A DNA stretch of 64,000 nucleotides from Methanosarcina barkeri str. Wiesmoor (GCF_000969985.1 NZ_CP009526.1:434001-498000), one strand, 5' to 3'. Counted from the stretch's first letter, positions 35,424 to 46,000 are shown. The notes: a model not told the origin generated them from the sequence alone. Numbers and translations are program-made.

Positions 35424-36167
35424 TCAACGAGACCTGAGAGCACAGGGTCCGGTTGCACATTTTCCGCAGGCAAACTGATCAAGTTCGGGAAAAGTCCTGG
35501 CGTTTTCCTGAAGATACCTGTAACATTTTTCTTTATCAAGCCCTCTTACACTGAGGGCTCCAGCCGGGCACTTGTCCACACAGACAAGACATCTCTCTCC
35601 TTTTTTATAGCGGCAGAACTCTTCTTTCGGGCGTGGAGTAGGAGGAATTTCGGCAGAAATCAGCAAAGTCCCGAAACGGCCTGCACACCCGGCTTTCGTA
35701 ATCAGCATCTGGTTGACTCCAAAAGTGCCCAGGCCCGCAGCATAAGCAGCACTTTTATGAGACCAGGCAACGTCAAAACCTTTACTCTTATAATCAAAAA
35801 CAGTTCCGGGCACAACTGACTGTATATTCTCTTCTGCTAGCTTAGCCTTTAGTTTTTCGTTGATTTTCCCTATGAGACCGTCGGTTTCACTTTTGGCCTG
35901 AATCCATTCTTTTATAGGATCAGGAGACTGCCAGTTCAGATTCACAAGTTTTTTTTCAAATGGCAGAAAGAAGGAAACAACAGTTTTTGCTTCGGGGAAA
36001 ATCTCTTTAGGATGCAGGTGGTGAGGACCAATGATTTTCTTCATGTCATCAAAAATTGGGTCACTCGCTGAAGCATAGCCTACTAGAGGTTTACGATATC
36101 TAGTCTCAGTGCCTGGACTTGCAACGGTTTCTTTGATAATGCTTTCAATCTTTTTTTTAAGCTCCAT
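35424..36167 (-). CDS. Epoxyqueuosine-reductase-like 4Fe-4S protein
   Basis: A 247-aa protein resembling the QueG/YjeS family without its C-terminal HEAT part. It has SHKSAAYAAGLGTFGVNQMLIT, RFGTLLISAE, a ferredoxin motif CLVCVDKCPAGAL and a second cysteine group CGKCATGPC. QueG proteins use cobalamin and two [4Fe-4S] clusters to reduce epoxyqueuosine. Archaea lack queuosine, so the real substrate is probably different. A link with the corrin genes is only suggestive. Confidence 0.82.
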   Translation of the reverse strand: MELKKKIESIIKETVASPGTETRYRKPLVGYASASDPIFDDMKKIIGPHHLHPKEIFPEAKTVVSFFLPFEKKLVNLNWQSPDPIKEWIQAKSETDGLIGKINEKLKAKLAEENIQSVVPGTVFDYKSKGFDVAWSHKSAAYAAGLGTFGVNQMLITKAGCAGRFGTLLISAEIPPTPRPKEEFCRYKKGERCLVCVDKCPAGALSVRGLDKEKCYRYLQENARTFPELDQFACGKCATGPCALRSR

Positions 36168-36218
36168 AATGATTTCTCCTGCGAATTACAGAGAATTTAG
36201 ATAATCTTTGTGTTATTC

Positions 36219-36695
36219 TTATCTCAAATTGTTTTCCTCAAGTTTCAATAAAAATTCCTTTATATCCAGCCCACTTGCATAACCTGTAAGTTTTCCATCT
36301 GAGCCTATGACCCTGTGGCAGGGGATAATTATCGCAATTGGATTTCGGTTATTTGCAAGCCCCACAGCTCTATAAGCTCTGGGCTTTCCGATAGATACAG
36401 CTATCTCTTTATAAGTTCGGGTTTCCCCATAGGGAATTTCGCATAGAGCTTTCCAAACGGACTTTTGAAAATCCGTTCCCTCTGGAGCCAGTTTAAGGTC
36501 AAAAGATTCTAGTTTCCCGGAAAAATAAGCTTCAAGCTGCCTTGCAGCCTCCCTGAAAAACTTTTTATTTTCTATCCAGTCAGCAGGGATTTCTATTCTT
36601 TTCTTGCCTTTCAAGAAATCAAGATGTTTCAGTCCTTTTTCATTCCCTGCCAGAAGAATGGGACCGATTGGAGATTCGATTATATCGTAATACAT
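36219..36695 (-). CDS. ogt: Methylated-DNA-protein-cysteine methyltransferase (MGMT/Ogt)
   Basis: A 158-aa protein. The active-site IPCHRVIG is present, with FQKSVWKAL-IPYGETRTY and RAVGLANNRNP before it and LTGYASGLD after it. It repairs O6-alkylguanine by suicidal transfer to the active-site cysteine. The family's usual N-terminus (MYYDIIESPIGPILL) points to the ATG at 36695; a TTG 66 bases upstream would add a non-homologous leader. Confidence 0.94.
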   Translation of the reverse strand: MYYDIIESPIGPILLAGNEKGLKHLDFLKGKKRIEIPADWIENKKFFREAARQLEAYFSGKLESFDLKLAPEGTDFQKSVWKALCEIPYGETRTYKEIAVSIGKPRAYRAVGLANNRNPIAIIIPCHRVIGSDGKLTGYASGLDIKEFLLKLEENNLR

Positions 36696-37335
36696 GTTGT
36701 TCGTTTCCAGAAACGTTGTTGCAAATAATTGTATCGCTTCTGATAGAAAATCTTTATTCAACGGCTAAAATAAGAAAGTTCACTAAACAGGGTAAGTTTT
36801 AACAGGTGAGAAATAACTGGAGAAATGCCCTATACAAAAAGAAATTGAAGATTAAGGACACTTAAGTAACCTTAAACTCATGCGTTTTATCTAAAATGTT
36901 TAAATGTTTTTTATTTGAATTCTTAAAAGCGTGTTACCTGAAATGTTTAAATGTTTTTTACCTGAAGTATTAAAGCGTGTTACCTGAAGTATTCGGATTC
37001 ATTTGTTTCTACATTCACGTGTCCAAATAAATCGAGATGTATTCCGGCTTTTTGCGGCAGAATCAGACTCATTTGCACTCTTTTCCAGTTCATTTAGCAA
37101 CAGATCCAAACAGATTTTTAAGATGATAATCTAAAAAGTTATCGTTAAACTGCCAAAACGGCGAAAACAAGGACTGCATACTACATTAAAAATGTTGAAT
37201 TTAACAGAGTATAGAAATTTACTGGAAAAGATAGGAAAGAAAAAAGAGTTCAGTGAGAATAAAAACATGAACCTCATTTTAAAAATATTATATCAGTAAA
37301 GCCCAAAGGCCTTACTCTGTATTACCAGTACCTGC
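36696..37335. other. Intergenic region with an imperfect 47-bp duplication
   Basis: No gene is visible. AAATGTTTAAATGTTTTTTA occurs at 36894 and 36941, and AAAGCGTGTTACCTGAA at 36926 and 36972, so a unit of about 47 bp is present twice. The promoter of the MGMT gene is expected near 36700-36760. Confidence 0.6.
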
Positions 37336-38622
37336 TTATTTTGCGAGGTTGTAGTTCTGGTTTACGATCTTGAGGGCGCAGAAGTTACCGCACATTGTGC
37401 AGGCGTCAGAATCTTCGGGAGCCCTGCTGTTCCTAACTTCTTTTGCGTGTTCTGGGTCGATTGCAAGAGAGTACATCTTTTGCCAATCGAGGTCTCTTCT
37501 AGCTCTGCCCATAGCAAGGTCCTGTTCTCTTGCCCTGTCTGGATATTTTACCATATCGCCTACGTGAGCTGCAATCTTTGAGGTTTTGACTCCTGTGATA
37601 ACATCTTCAAGGTTTGGAAGGGCAAGGTGCTCTGCAGGAGTTACATAGCAAAGGAAGTCACAGCCATATGAAGCAGAAACCGATGCTCCGATTGCAGTTA
37701 CGATGTGGTCGTAACCTGGTGCGATGTCAGTTACAAGTGGGCCGAGCATGTAGAATGGCTTGTGACCGCTCATTTCCTTCATGAGTTTTACGTTGGTTCC
37801 TATCTGGTCGAGAGGGACATGACCCGGACCTTCGACAATGACCTGCACACCCTGCTTGTGGGCTCTGTCGGCCAGTTCGGAGTTAATAATTAATTCCTGG
37901 ATCTGGGCACGGTCGGTTGCATCGTGGACTGCACCTGCACGCATACCGTTTCCGGTAGAGAGGACTACTTCGTGTTCCTTGAGGATCTCAACAAGGTAAT
38001 CAAAGTTTGCATAAAGTGGATTTTCCTTTTCATTGTGGAGCATCCAGGAAGTCATAAAGGCGCCACCACGGGAACAGAGGCCACCGTACCTGCCATGGGC
38101 TTTAAGGCGGTCCATGGTGATATTGTTGATTCCTGTGTGAATTGCCATGAAATTAGTTCCGAGCTTTGCCTGGTCTTCGGTTGCCTTGAAGAGTTCGTCT
38201 TCGGTCATATCCACGATTGAGCCGTATTTCCTTGCGGCCTCAATGAAGGCCTGGTAAAGAGGCACTGAACCGACTGAAAGGGAAATACTGTCAATGACTT
38301 TTTTCCTGATTGCAAGGAAGTCTCCACCAGTTCCGAGCTCCATAAGGGTGTCTGCACCTGCAGCTTCGGCAGCCTGTGCTTTTTTAACTTCCATGTCTGC
38401 ATCAACAATATCCGAGGATACACCGATGGATGCATTGACTTTGGTCCTGAGCCCTTCTCCTATACCGCAGATCTTTACCTGCCTGTATGGGGAGGTTGGA
38501 ATAACAATTCTTCCGGCTGCAACACCACGACGGATGAATTCAGGGTCAAGTCCTTCGTCCTTTGCAACAATCTTCATTTCTTCAGTAATAATCCCTTTTT
38601 GTGCATCTTCCACGATCGTCAT
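37336..38622 (-). CDS. thiC: Phosphomethylpyrimidine synthase ThiC
   Basis: A 428-aa non-canonical radical SAM enzyme that converts aminoimidazole ribotide to the thiamine pyrimidine (HMP-P). Segments seen: NASIGVSSDIVDADMEV, LMELGTGGDF, MAIHTGI, GLCSRGGAFM, VEGPGHVPLDQI, YCDFLCYVTPAEHL-type region and a C-terminal cluster motif CTMCGNFC. The spacing here is C-X2-C-X3-C, one residue shorter than the C-X2-C-X4-C of bacterial ThiC. No thiamine riboswitch was recognised upstream. Confidence 0.96.
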   Translation of the reverse strand: MTIVEDAQKGIITEEMKIVAKDEGLDPEFIRRGVAAGRIVIPTSPYRQVKICGIGEGLRTKVNASIGVSSDIVDADMEVKKAQAAEAAGADTLMELGTGGDFLAIRKKVIDSISLSVGSVPLYQAFIEAARKYGSIVDMTEDELFKATEDQAKLGTNFMAIHTGINNITMDRLKAHGRYGGLCSRGGAFMTSWMLHNEKENPLYANFDYLVEILKEHEVVLSTGNGMRAGAVHDATDRAQIQELIINSELADRAHKQGVQVIVEGPGHVPLDQIGTNVKLMKEMSGHKPFYMLGPLVTDIAPGYDHIVTAIGASVSASYGCDFLCYVTPAEHLALPNLEDVITGVKTSKIAAHVGDMVKYPDRAREQDLAMGRARRDLDWQKMYSLAIDPEHAKEVRNSRAPEDSDACTMCGNFCALKIVNQNYNLAK

Positions 38623-39032
38623 ATTATTAACCTCAAGCTTTTGATCATCTGTAAAATGTGTCTGTAAGATTAATCTGTAATTAGGGCAAGAGTGAGTTAG
38701 ATCATAAAAGGCGCGTAATTATATATAACACTTTTTAAAAAATTAACTTTAACCGTAATCAAGTTTACTTTACTTGTATGTCTGTAGTTACTGAAAAACA
38801 TGAGATGTGAAATTAAAATAAATGTTTTATAAATATATACTAAACCTTCTTTGAATAAAAAGCAAGTAAACTTGTTTTTTAAGGGTTTTCGGAGAAGATG
38901 ATGAAGACCTCAAAATAAAAAGAGATTCGAGAGATCAGATACCTGGAAATTACCGCAAAAAGAAGAATCCCATAAAAGTGGGCATTGTAAAAAATAAATA
39001 ATAAAAATACAAATCGTCTTTATGAGAGCTCT
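38623..39032. other. Intergenic region between thiC and the glycosyltransferase gene
   Basis: AT-rich, with no gene. TATA-like sequence near 38715-38725 (ATTATATATAAC) is a good candidate for the thiC promoter on the minus strand. Confidence 0.5.
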
Positions 39033-39950
39033 TTACTTTCTCTGTTTATTCTGCTCCATGATTAACCGGATTGTTTGCCTATGGAGGGTTAATATGAAAT
39101 CACTCAAAGTCCCGAAGATAAACATCTGAAGGCCAAATATGATCAGTAGGGTTGTAAGAATAGTAAGCGGGATATGATCGATTCCCCGGAACCACTCGAC
39201 TACAATAAAGGTTCCTGTGAACAGGCCTGCAATGATTAAGATGAACCCTATAATTCCAAAGTAAAACATTGGATTATGCAATTTTGCAAGCTTATAGATA
39301 GTAGACCCGATTCTGAACCCATCTTTTACCGGATTTAGCTTGGTTGAACCTTTTTCACTCCTTGGCAAGTAAGTGATAGGGACTTCTTCAACCTTCTGTT
39401 TTTTAAGAATACATTCCACAGAAATTTCGGTCTCGATTTCGAAACCTGTCTTATTAAGTTCAAGTTCCTTTACACTTTCAAGCGTAAACGCACGGTATCC
39501 CGAGAGGATATCTTTTAATTTCACGCCATATGCAATGTCAAAAAACATATTTATCAAATGGTTTCCCACAAGATTGAGCCTTGTAAACGCTCCCCGGGAG
39601 TATTTCTCCAGCCGGTTACCTATAACGTGGTCGGCATGGCCTTCCAGCACAGGCTTGAGAAGGGAATAAGCCTCTTGGGCAAGATATGTTCCGTCGCCAT
39701 CAACCATTATTACGTAAGGGCTCTTTATAAGTCCGAACGCCTGAATCATTGCCTGCCCTTTACCTTTTCCGGTTTGCATGACAACTTTTGCGCCTTCAGC
39801 TTCTGCAATTTGCCCTGTGCCATCCTGGCTGTTTCCATCAATTACCAGAATATTGAAAAAACCTTCCTGCTTAAAGTCTTTGATAAGCTGCCCTATTGTT
39901 GAAGCTTCATTCAGGGTGGGAATAAGAATGCAAACATCTGCACTGTTCAC
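39033..39950 (-). CDS. Family 2 glycosyltransferase, AglJ-like dolichyl-phosphate glycosyltransferase
   Basis: A 305-aa protein. The GT-A domain starts CILIPTLNEASTIGQLI and has the DxD motif in MVDGDGTY, with the acceptor region VIGNRLEKYSRGAFTRLNLVGN. Two C-terminal membrane helices (about 225-250 and 262-287) anchor it. The pattern matches archaeal AglJ-type enzymes that add the first sugar to dolichol phosphate in N-glycosylation of S-layer proteins. The start is GTG at 39950. The sugar donor is unknown. Confidence 0.88.
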   Translation of the reverse strand: MNSADVCILIPTLNEASTIGQLIKDFKQEGFFNILVIDGNSQDGTGQIAEAEGAKVVMQTGKGKGQAMIQAFGLIKSPYVIMVDGDGTYLAQEAYSLLKPVLEGHADHVIGNRLEKYSRGAFTRLNLVGNHLINMFFDIAYGVKLKDILSGYRAFTLESVKELELNKTGFEIETEISVECILKKQKVEEVPITYLPRSEKGSTKLNPVKDGFRIGSTIYKLAKLHNPMFYFGIIGFILIIAGLFTGTFIVVEWFRGIDHIPLTILTTLLIIFGLQMFIFGTLSDFILTLHRQTIRLIMEQNKQRK

Positions 39951-40078
39951 GTCTCACACATATCCTTTGCCGGAACCTCTACACGCACCGCAAAATCCGT
40001 TTTATTGTATAATTATCAGTTTATTATTTATTAGTTACTTTACTTCCGAAAAGTGGTATATTAATATATTGAGGGTTC

Positions 40079-40630
40079 TTATAAAAGCCCCATGTTGTCG
40101 AGCTGCTGGCGGACGACCTCAACACCTCTCTCACAATCTTCAGGGGTCTTGCCACCTGTAACTACCAGTTTTCCGGAGCTGAAGATAAGCACAACTACTT
40201 TGGGGTCATCGATCCTGTACACAAGGCCAGGGAACTGTTCAGGCTCGTATTCAATATTTTCAAGTCCAAGCCCTATTGCAATTGCATTCAGGTTCAAAAT
40301 CGTATGCAGATCTGCAGAAGCAACAATGTTCTGGACAGTAATCTGAGGGTTCTCTATAGTCGTAATCCCTATACTGTTCAGTTTTTTCGCCATGTTGCCT
40401 ATAACTGTATGTACATCGGCAACGTTTTTTGCCCCTGTACAGACAACCTTACCGGAAGTAAAGACCAGGAATGCAGCTTTAGGATCTGAAACTCTGTAAA
40501 CGAGTCCGGGAAACTTCTGCTTGTTGTATTCGGCTCCTTCGAACTTTGATTCGATAACGGTTAAGTCGAATTCTTCAGCGAGTTTAGTGGATGCAACCAC
40601 ATTTTCGATCTTGATGCTAGATTCGCTCAT
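40079..40630 (-). CDS. tbp: TATA-box-binding protein TBP
   Basis: A 183-aa protein with two clear direct repeats (each KIENVVAS / TVQNIVAS, then [25 protein letters not shown]), giving the saddle fold that binds the TATA box for the basal transcription machinery. It ends in a short tail after the second repeat. The upstream region has duplicated TATA elements, listed separately. Some Methanosarcina encode several TBPs, and whether this is the main one cannot be told here. Confidence 0.97.
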   Translation of the reverse strand: MSESSIKIENVVASTKLAEEFDLTVIESKFEGAEYNKQKFPGLVYRVSDPKAAFLVFTSGKVVCTGAKNVADVHTVIGNMAKKLNSIGITTIENPQITVQNIVASADLHTILNLNAIAIGLGLENIEYEPEQFPGLVYRIDDPKVVVLIFSSGKLVVTGGKTPEDCERGVEVVRQQLDNMGLL

Positions 40631-40641
40631 TAGTCAACCCT

Positions 40642-40686
40642 CAGTATATAAAGCAAAGGTAATATCCTCTAACCAGTATATAAAGC
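40642..40686 (-). promoter_or_regulatory. Duplicated TATA elements upstream of tbp
   Basis: The 13-mer GCTTTATATACTG (minus strand) occurs at 40674-40686 and again at 40642-40654, 32 bp apart. The far copy is correctly placed for a promoter. The near copy ends 11 bases before the ATG, where it cannot drive tbp but would overlap the predicted start site. Further TATA-like runs lie at 40709-40740. Confidence 0.6.
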
Positions 40687-40823
40687 TATAGTTAAATACC
40701 CAGGTTACTATATAAATGCTTTATATATAGAATATAAATGCCACAGAAAAACTTAAATTAAGGGCTCCCGTAATTTTAAAAAAATAACAAGAGATGAGGG
40801 AATTTGTGCACCAATAAAGCACC

Positions 40824-41939
40824 TCAGTCTTTAAACTTCTCAAGGCCTTCAAGAATAGAATCATACTTTGCACAGACCCTCTGGAGAAGGTCGCCTTCAA
40901 TACTGCGGTGTGTGGGTATGAGGATCTGAGCTCCTTTTTCAATTTTAACCCCACTTTTCGAAACTCCATAGTCAGGTGCGATAAGAACGCCCTCTGCAGA
41001 AATTCCAAGGGAAAGGTCGTTTACAATTCTTGAAACCATTTCAGTTGCCGGCTTGACCTTCTTCTCGATAAGAACGGCAGCAGAAACATATCTTTCCCTG
41101 GTTTCTCGAATTTTTTTAATGCTTTTTTCCACTGTTTTGGAGTCTACCTCGTCGGGAAGTTCCTCAGCAAGTAAGGCAATTGCTTCTATAAGGTCTTCAA
41201 AAGTTGTGGAATGCATCTCAAGGATCTCTCCATCGCAGTACTGCCGTACAGTATCAGAATACCCGGCCGAGACTACAACAACATCGGCTTCAAGCAGGCG
41301 GGAGATTTCCTCCTTCGAAGGCGAGTAGGCATTGGCTACAGAGTATTCCCTGATCCCGCACATGCTCATAAGAGATTCATACATGGGAGTAACGGCAATG
41401 GTCTTCTTTCCTATCCAGAGGTTGATCTCACTCTGTCCTGCCTGGGATCTCAAAAGGTCAAGGATTTTCTCTTTTATGGCTTTAGGGTCATTTCTTTTAA
41501 GCCCGAAGTAATCTGCAAAAAGAGGGGTTGTGGAAAGCTGCCTGCTTCTCCCGCAGGGCACTGACTCTACAAAACCTCGCTCTACAAGATCTTTTATATG
41601 ATCATAAGCTCCGCTTCCTCTCATATCAATAAGGTCTGACTGGAGCAGGGGCTGATGATAGGCAATCATGGAAAGGGTACGAAGTTTTGGGGTTGAAAGC
41701 TCTTTTGGGGCGACTTCCCGCATAAGATCGGAGTATTCGGGCTTGACCTGCATAACATACCGCTCTTCAAGATCAAGAATCTCAATCCCGGATCCTCGGG
41801 AAGAATAAATCTCTGTCAATTTCTGTATTGCCGAAAGGACGGTTTTTTTGGGTTTTCCTGTAATTTTTGTAAGCTTTTCGAGGCTTACTGCCCTGCCAGC
41901 AGCAAAAAGCGCAGCTTCGATAATCTCAAGCTCACTCAT
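40824..41939 (-). CDS. scpB: ScpB-like kleisin-interacting protein with long C-terminal extension
   Basis: A 371-aa protein. Residues 1-170 match ScpB: two winged-helix domains with EIIEAALFAAGRAVSL, LRTLSMIAYHQPLLQSDLIDMRGSGAYDHIKDLVERGFV and a GRSRQLSTTPLFADYFGL segment. ScpB of bacteria ends about here. The remaining ~190 residues have no match I recognise; they are predicted mixed alpha/beta with a helical part (EEISRLLEADVVVVSAGYSD, EDLIEAIALLAEEL). The ATG at 41939 is preferred over a GTG nine bases upstream. It is the last gene of the smc operon. Confidence 0.88.
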   Translation of the reverse strand: MSELEIIEAALFAAGRAVSLEKLTKITGKPKKTVLSAIQKLTEIYSSRGSGIEILDLEERYVMQVKPEYSDLMREVAPKELSTPKLRTLSMIAYHQPLLQSDLIDMRGSGAYDHIKDLVERGFVESVPCGRSRQLSTTPLFADYFGLKRNDPKAIKEKILDLLRSQAGQSEINLWIGKKTIAVTPMYESLMSMCGIREYSVANAYSPSKEEISRLLEADVVVVSAGYSDTVRQYCDGEILEMHSTTFEDLIEAIALLAEELPDEVDSKTVEKSIKKIRETRERYVSAAVLIEKKVKPATEMVSRIVNDLSLGISAEGVLIAPDYGVSKSGVKIEKGAQILIPTHRSIEGDLLQRVCAKYDSILEGLEKFKD

Positions 41940-41996
41940 AATTCTCACTTCCAGAAAAGGGATAAATTTTTTCTTAATTAAGTTAATTAGTAAATA

Positions 41997-43016
41997 TCAA
42001 TGTACGGTTAACTCAGGCTCTTCATCCATGTTTTCATGCGGAGGAATTTCCCCTATTGAGTCAATTCCTGAATAACCTTTAGTTTCAGGCTTAGAAATTT
42101 CAGTTTTTGATTTTATTAGCATCTCATGGAAAAGGGATGGATTTGCTTCTGTGGAAAAGCCGGATTCTTCTCCTGGATATATGTATAATTCTTCAAAAAG
42201 TTCATTCTGGAAAAGCCAGATTTTCCTGCTTGAGGCAAGGAAAAGAAGAGAAAGATAATCCATAATTCTGTCTTCGCTTCTCTCCAGTATACTCGAAAAA
42301 ACCACTACAGATTGCTTCGTAAATAGTTCGGCAAGCCTTTCCCACATCAGGGTCAATCGCGAGCTGATGGCTTCTTCATGTGCAATGCCAAGGACATCTC
42401 CGGTAGTAAGCTTAGGGCGAGGATTGGATTCTTCTGACACCTGTCTGGCTTTTTTTTCATTTTTTCTTGAGAGGCATTTTTCGGCTTTCTTGAGTTCAAT
42501 AATCAGTTCATTGAGTGTTACCGGCCTTGTGGATACACGACGAACTGGAAGCTTCGGGATAGGGAATTCTGCAGGCTCAGGGAAATCTGGATCATCATGA
42601 AAATCCGAATCAAATGTATCAATCTCTTCCTCTTCCACATCAAGGATTCCAGAAGATTTCATGCGCAGGAGAATAGCAGAATAAAGAAGTGTCCTTGAAG
42701 AAATTCTAAGGTCCATCTGCTTGAGCTCTTCCACCTTTCTCAGGAAACCGTCAGTAAGCTGTACTATGTCTATATCCCAGGGATCTATTTTTCCTACCCG
42801 CGCAAGTTCAACCAGTATGCCCAGAGGTTCGGAAGTCTCAAACTCCGAAATATCAAGCAAGTTCCAATCAATTCCAAGGCATGAAAGAGTACCTGGCAGC
42901 CCATAAATTTCAGATTTAACAAAAAGAGAATTGTTTTCCCCGGATTCAGAAACCGTACTAGCTTGAAGACGAGGAACTTCAAGCACTGCCTCCTCGTTAT
43001 CCATAAGCTCAGCCAT
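41997..43016 (-). CDS. scpA: Kleisin ScpA
   Basis: A 339-aa protein bridging the SMC heads. The N-terminal SMC-binding region LGILVELARVGKIDPWDIDIVQLTD, then RISSRTLLYSAILLRMKS, is diagnostic. The middle is acidic and variable, and a C-terminal winged-helix region follows (VVVFSSILERSEDRIMDYLSLLFLAS-RKIWLFQNELF). Its start overlaps the end of smc by 8 bp. Confidence 0.93.
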   Translation of the reverse strand: MAELMDNEEAVLEVPRLQASTVSESGENNSLFVKSEIYGLPGTLSCLGIDWNLLDISEFETSEPLGILVELARVGKIDPWDIDIVQLTDGFLRKVEELKQMDLRISSRTLLYSAILLRMKSSGILDVEEEEIDTFDSDFHDDPDFPEPAEFPIPKLPVRRVSTRPVTLNELIIELKKAEKCLSRKNEKKARQVSEESNPRPKLTTGDVLGIAHEEAISSRLTLMWERLAELFTKQSVVVFSSILERSEDRIMDYLSLLFLASSRKIWLFQNELFEELYIYPGEESGFSTEANPSLFHEMLIKSKTEISKPETKGYSGIDSIGEIPPHENMDEEPELTVH

Positions 43017-46000
43017 TAAGTTTCACCCCGGTAATGCTCGTGAGGTTATTTTCCTGCATTGTAACTCCTATTGTCCTGGATGCAGCCTGGATCATAGGTT
43101 TTCTTAAGGAAACAACAATAAACTGGACTTTTGATCCTGAGGTTTTTACGCGCCTTGAAACTCTTTCCACATTCCAGCCGTCAAGAAACATATCAATTTC
43201 GTCAAAGGCATAAAAGGGAGCAGGACGGTATTGCTGGATTGCGAATATGAACGCAAGTGCAGTAAGGCTTTTTTCTCCTCCGGACATTGCCTCGATCCGC
43301 TGGAGAGTTTTTTCCTTGGGCTGTGCCCTAAGTGTCATCCCTCCTGCAAAAGGGTCATCAGGGTTATCAAGCAAGAGTTCACCCATCCCGTCGGAAAGCT
43401 CATGGAAAATCTCCTTGAAGTTGGCATTAATGCTTGTATAGGCCTCCATAAAGGCATCTCGTTTTAAATGCTCATACTGGTCGATGCGCTCAAGGAGCTG
43501 CTCTCTCTCGGTAAAGAGAGTGTCACGTTTTCCTTGCAAATCCGAAAGTCTTAACTCTACCTCATTATACTCGTCAATTGCTCTCATGTTTACGGGTTCG
43601 AGCCTTCGTAGGGCTTCATCGATTGCCTGAATCCGCATGTAAACGGTTTCGTAATTCGGAACCTCATCAGTCTCCTCTATGCCTCTTTTGAGTATTTCTT
43701 CGACAAATTGCTTTTCCTGATCTAAAAGCGCATTTTTCGTAGCTTTCAGCGTAAGCACCTGCTGCTTTGCCTTTTCAAGCGTAGTTGAGGAAATACTTAC
43801 TCTGCGTTTGACCGCATTGTGTTCAGCCTGAACCTTTTCCCGTTCTTGCTGGAGCCCTATCAGTTCATTCGAAAGCTCAATTTCCCTGGCTTTTTTTTCC
43901 TCAAGTTTTTCCTCACATTCCTTTATTTTTATCTTCAGAGAGTTAACTTTTTCCATTCTTGAAGCTTTCTTCTCATCAATTTCCCTGATAAGTTCCTTTG
44001 CTTCGGCAATTTTCTGTTCAGCATACTCTTTTTCAAGCTTCAGGGCATTCAATGTGGCTTCAGTATCCCGGATTCGGCCATCCAGCCTGCGGAGTTCCTC
44101 ATCGACGAATTCTATCTTTTTATTGATTTCAGGCAGGGGAGAATCCGCAAGTTTTGCTTCAAGTCCTGAGATCTGCTCCTCAAGTTCGGATACAACCTTC
44201 TCTTTGTCAGCTTTTTCCGCAGTTACCCTATCCATTTCAGTTCCGAGTTCGGTTCTGGACTCCTCAATTGCTTTAAGGTCGGCCTGTTTTGCTTCAAGAA
44301 GTTCAGCAAGTTTTGCTTCCCTGCCTGCAATTTCATCAAGCTGGCTCTCTTTTCGTGAGATCGTAGCCTCACAGTCCCGAATTTTTCTGCTCAGTTCGAA
44401 AAGATGGCTTTCAATGCTGTCCTGCTTGTTTATTGCCGCATTCCGGCTTTCATCCAGGGACCTGATCTTCTCTGCAAGCTCAAGCAGTTTATCTTTTTCT
44501 GCGGCTGCAAAAGAAGTGCCCGATTTAGAGGATATTGACCCTCCTACCATTGCTCCACTCTTTTCAAGAAGTTCACCTTCAAGGGTTACCATTCTTGCTT
44601 TTCCCATGAGGCGGCGAGCACTTTCAAGGTTTTCCATGACAAGAGTATCCTGAAAAACATACCAGAAAGCGGGCTCAAAACCGGAATCAAACTGAATAAG
44701 GTCAATTGCGTATCCTATTACTCCGTTTTCGTAACTTAGATTTTCAAGCCGCCTGGGCTCTCTCAGTTTGTTGAGAGGAAGAAAGGTTGCTCGCCCTCCT
44801 TTTCTCCGCTTCAGGTATTCGATTGCTTCGGCAGCATCGGCGTCCGTATCCACAACAATCGCTTGCATTCGGTTTCCCGCAGCAACCTCCAGAGCTGTTG
44901 AGTATTGCCTTTCCACTCTTCCAAGCTGGGCAATGGTCCCATTAATTCCGAAAAGGTCTTCCTGCCTTGCAGCCCCTATTATCATCTCCACAGCTCTGGA
45001 ATAGCCTCTGCCCTGTTCCGATGCCCGCACTCTTGTCTCCGTAATTGTATACTCCTGCTGGAGGCCGTGAAGCCTGTTCTCAAGTTTCTTTATATCTTCC
45101 TTTATCCTGAAATGGCTGCTTTCAATATCATCACGGTCCCGGATAAGAGATTCCAGGTTTTCAGAAAGCTTTTCAAGCTCGTACCTGACAGAAAGCGTAT
45201 CACTATCAGAAGTAGCAACCGCGGCTTCAGCATCTTTGATCTGGTTTTCTATCTCTCGGAGTTCTAAAGATTTTCTCCGGAGGGTATCAAGGAGCCGATC
45301 TTCGGTTCGGATTAATTCATTTTTCTCGTTTTTTGCATCCTCAAGCTTCTTCCTGGCAGCCATGAGCTCATCCCGCGTAGCAGCAAATTTTGCGTCCACA
45401 TCTGCAATTCTGCTCTGAAGCAGCATGCGTTCGGTTTTGCGCTCGGAAAGTTCTGAAGAAATGCTTTCTTTTCTCAGGTTTTCGGCTTCAATTTTTTCTT
45501 TGAGTTCCTCAACATTGCCCTTGGTGGAATCGATCTCTACAAAGGCTTTCCTGCGCCTCGAATCAGCTTCCTCAAGTTCGGATTCCGAAAGCTCGATACT
45601 ATCTACGCAGCGAGAAATTTCTCCCTTTGTCTCTTCGATCTCCCTCTTTACCTGAAGCTGTTCATCCTCTCCTTTTTTTCGGATTTCAACCGAAAGTTTT
45701 TCCAGGGTTTCTTCAAGCGCCTGAAGTTCCTTTGTTCTCTCGTTGAGGACAATCTGGACTTTTTCAAGATGCTCTTCTTTGCCTGTGATTTCCTTCTCCA
45801 CATTCTGCAGTTCAGCCCTTGCGTCCTTGAGTTTGGAAAGTAGGAGATATCCTTCAAATTTTACTTTTTCAGTCTTGAGAGCCTGGTATTTTAAAGCCTG
45901 GTCACGTTCTCCGGCCAGTTTTCCTAGCTGGGTGCGTACCTCTTCAAGGATTATATCCACGCGCTCGATTTGCTGTTTTACGACTTCCAGTTCCCCAAGC

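Noticed and set aside
38623-38800. Thiamine riboswitch before thiC
   Set aside because: The conserved CTGAGA and related helices of the TPP aptamer were not found on the minus strand.
44054-45655. Long antisense frames opposite smc
   Set aside because: They are Ser-rich shadows of the Glu/Lys-rich coiled coil and have no start signals or family resemblance.
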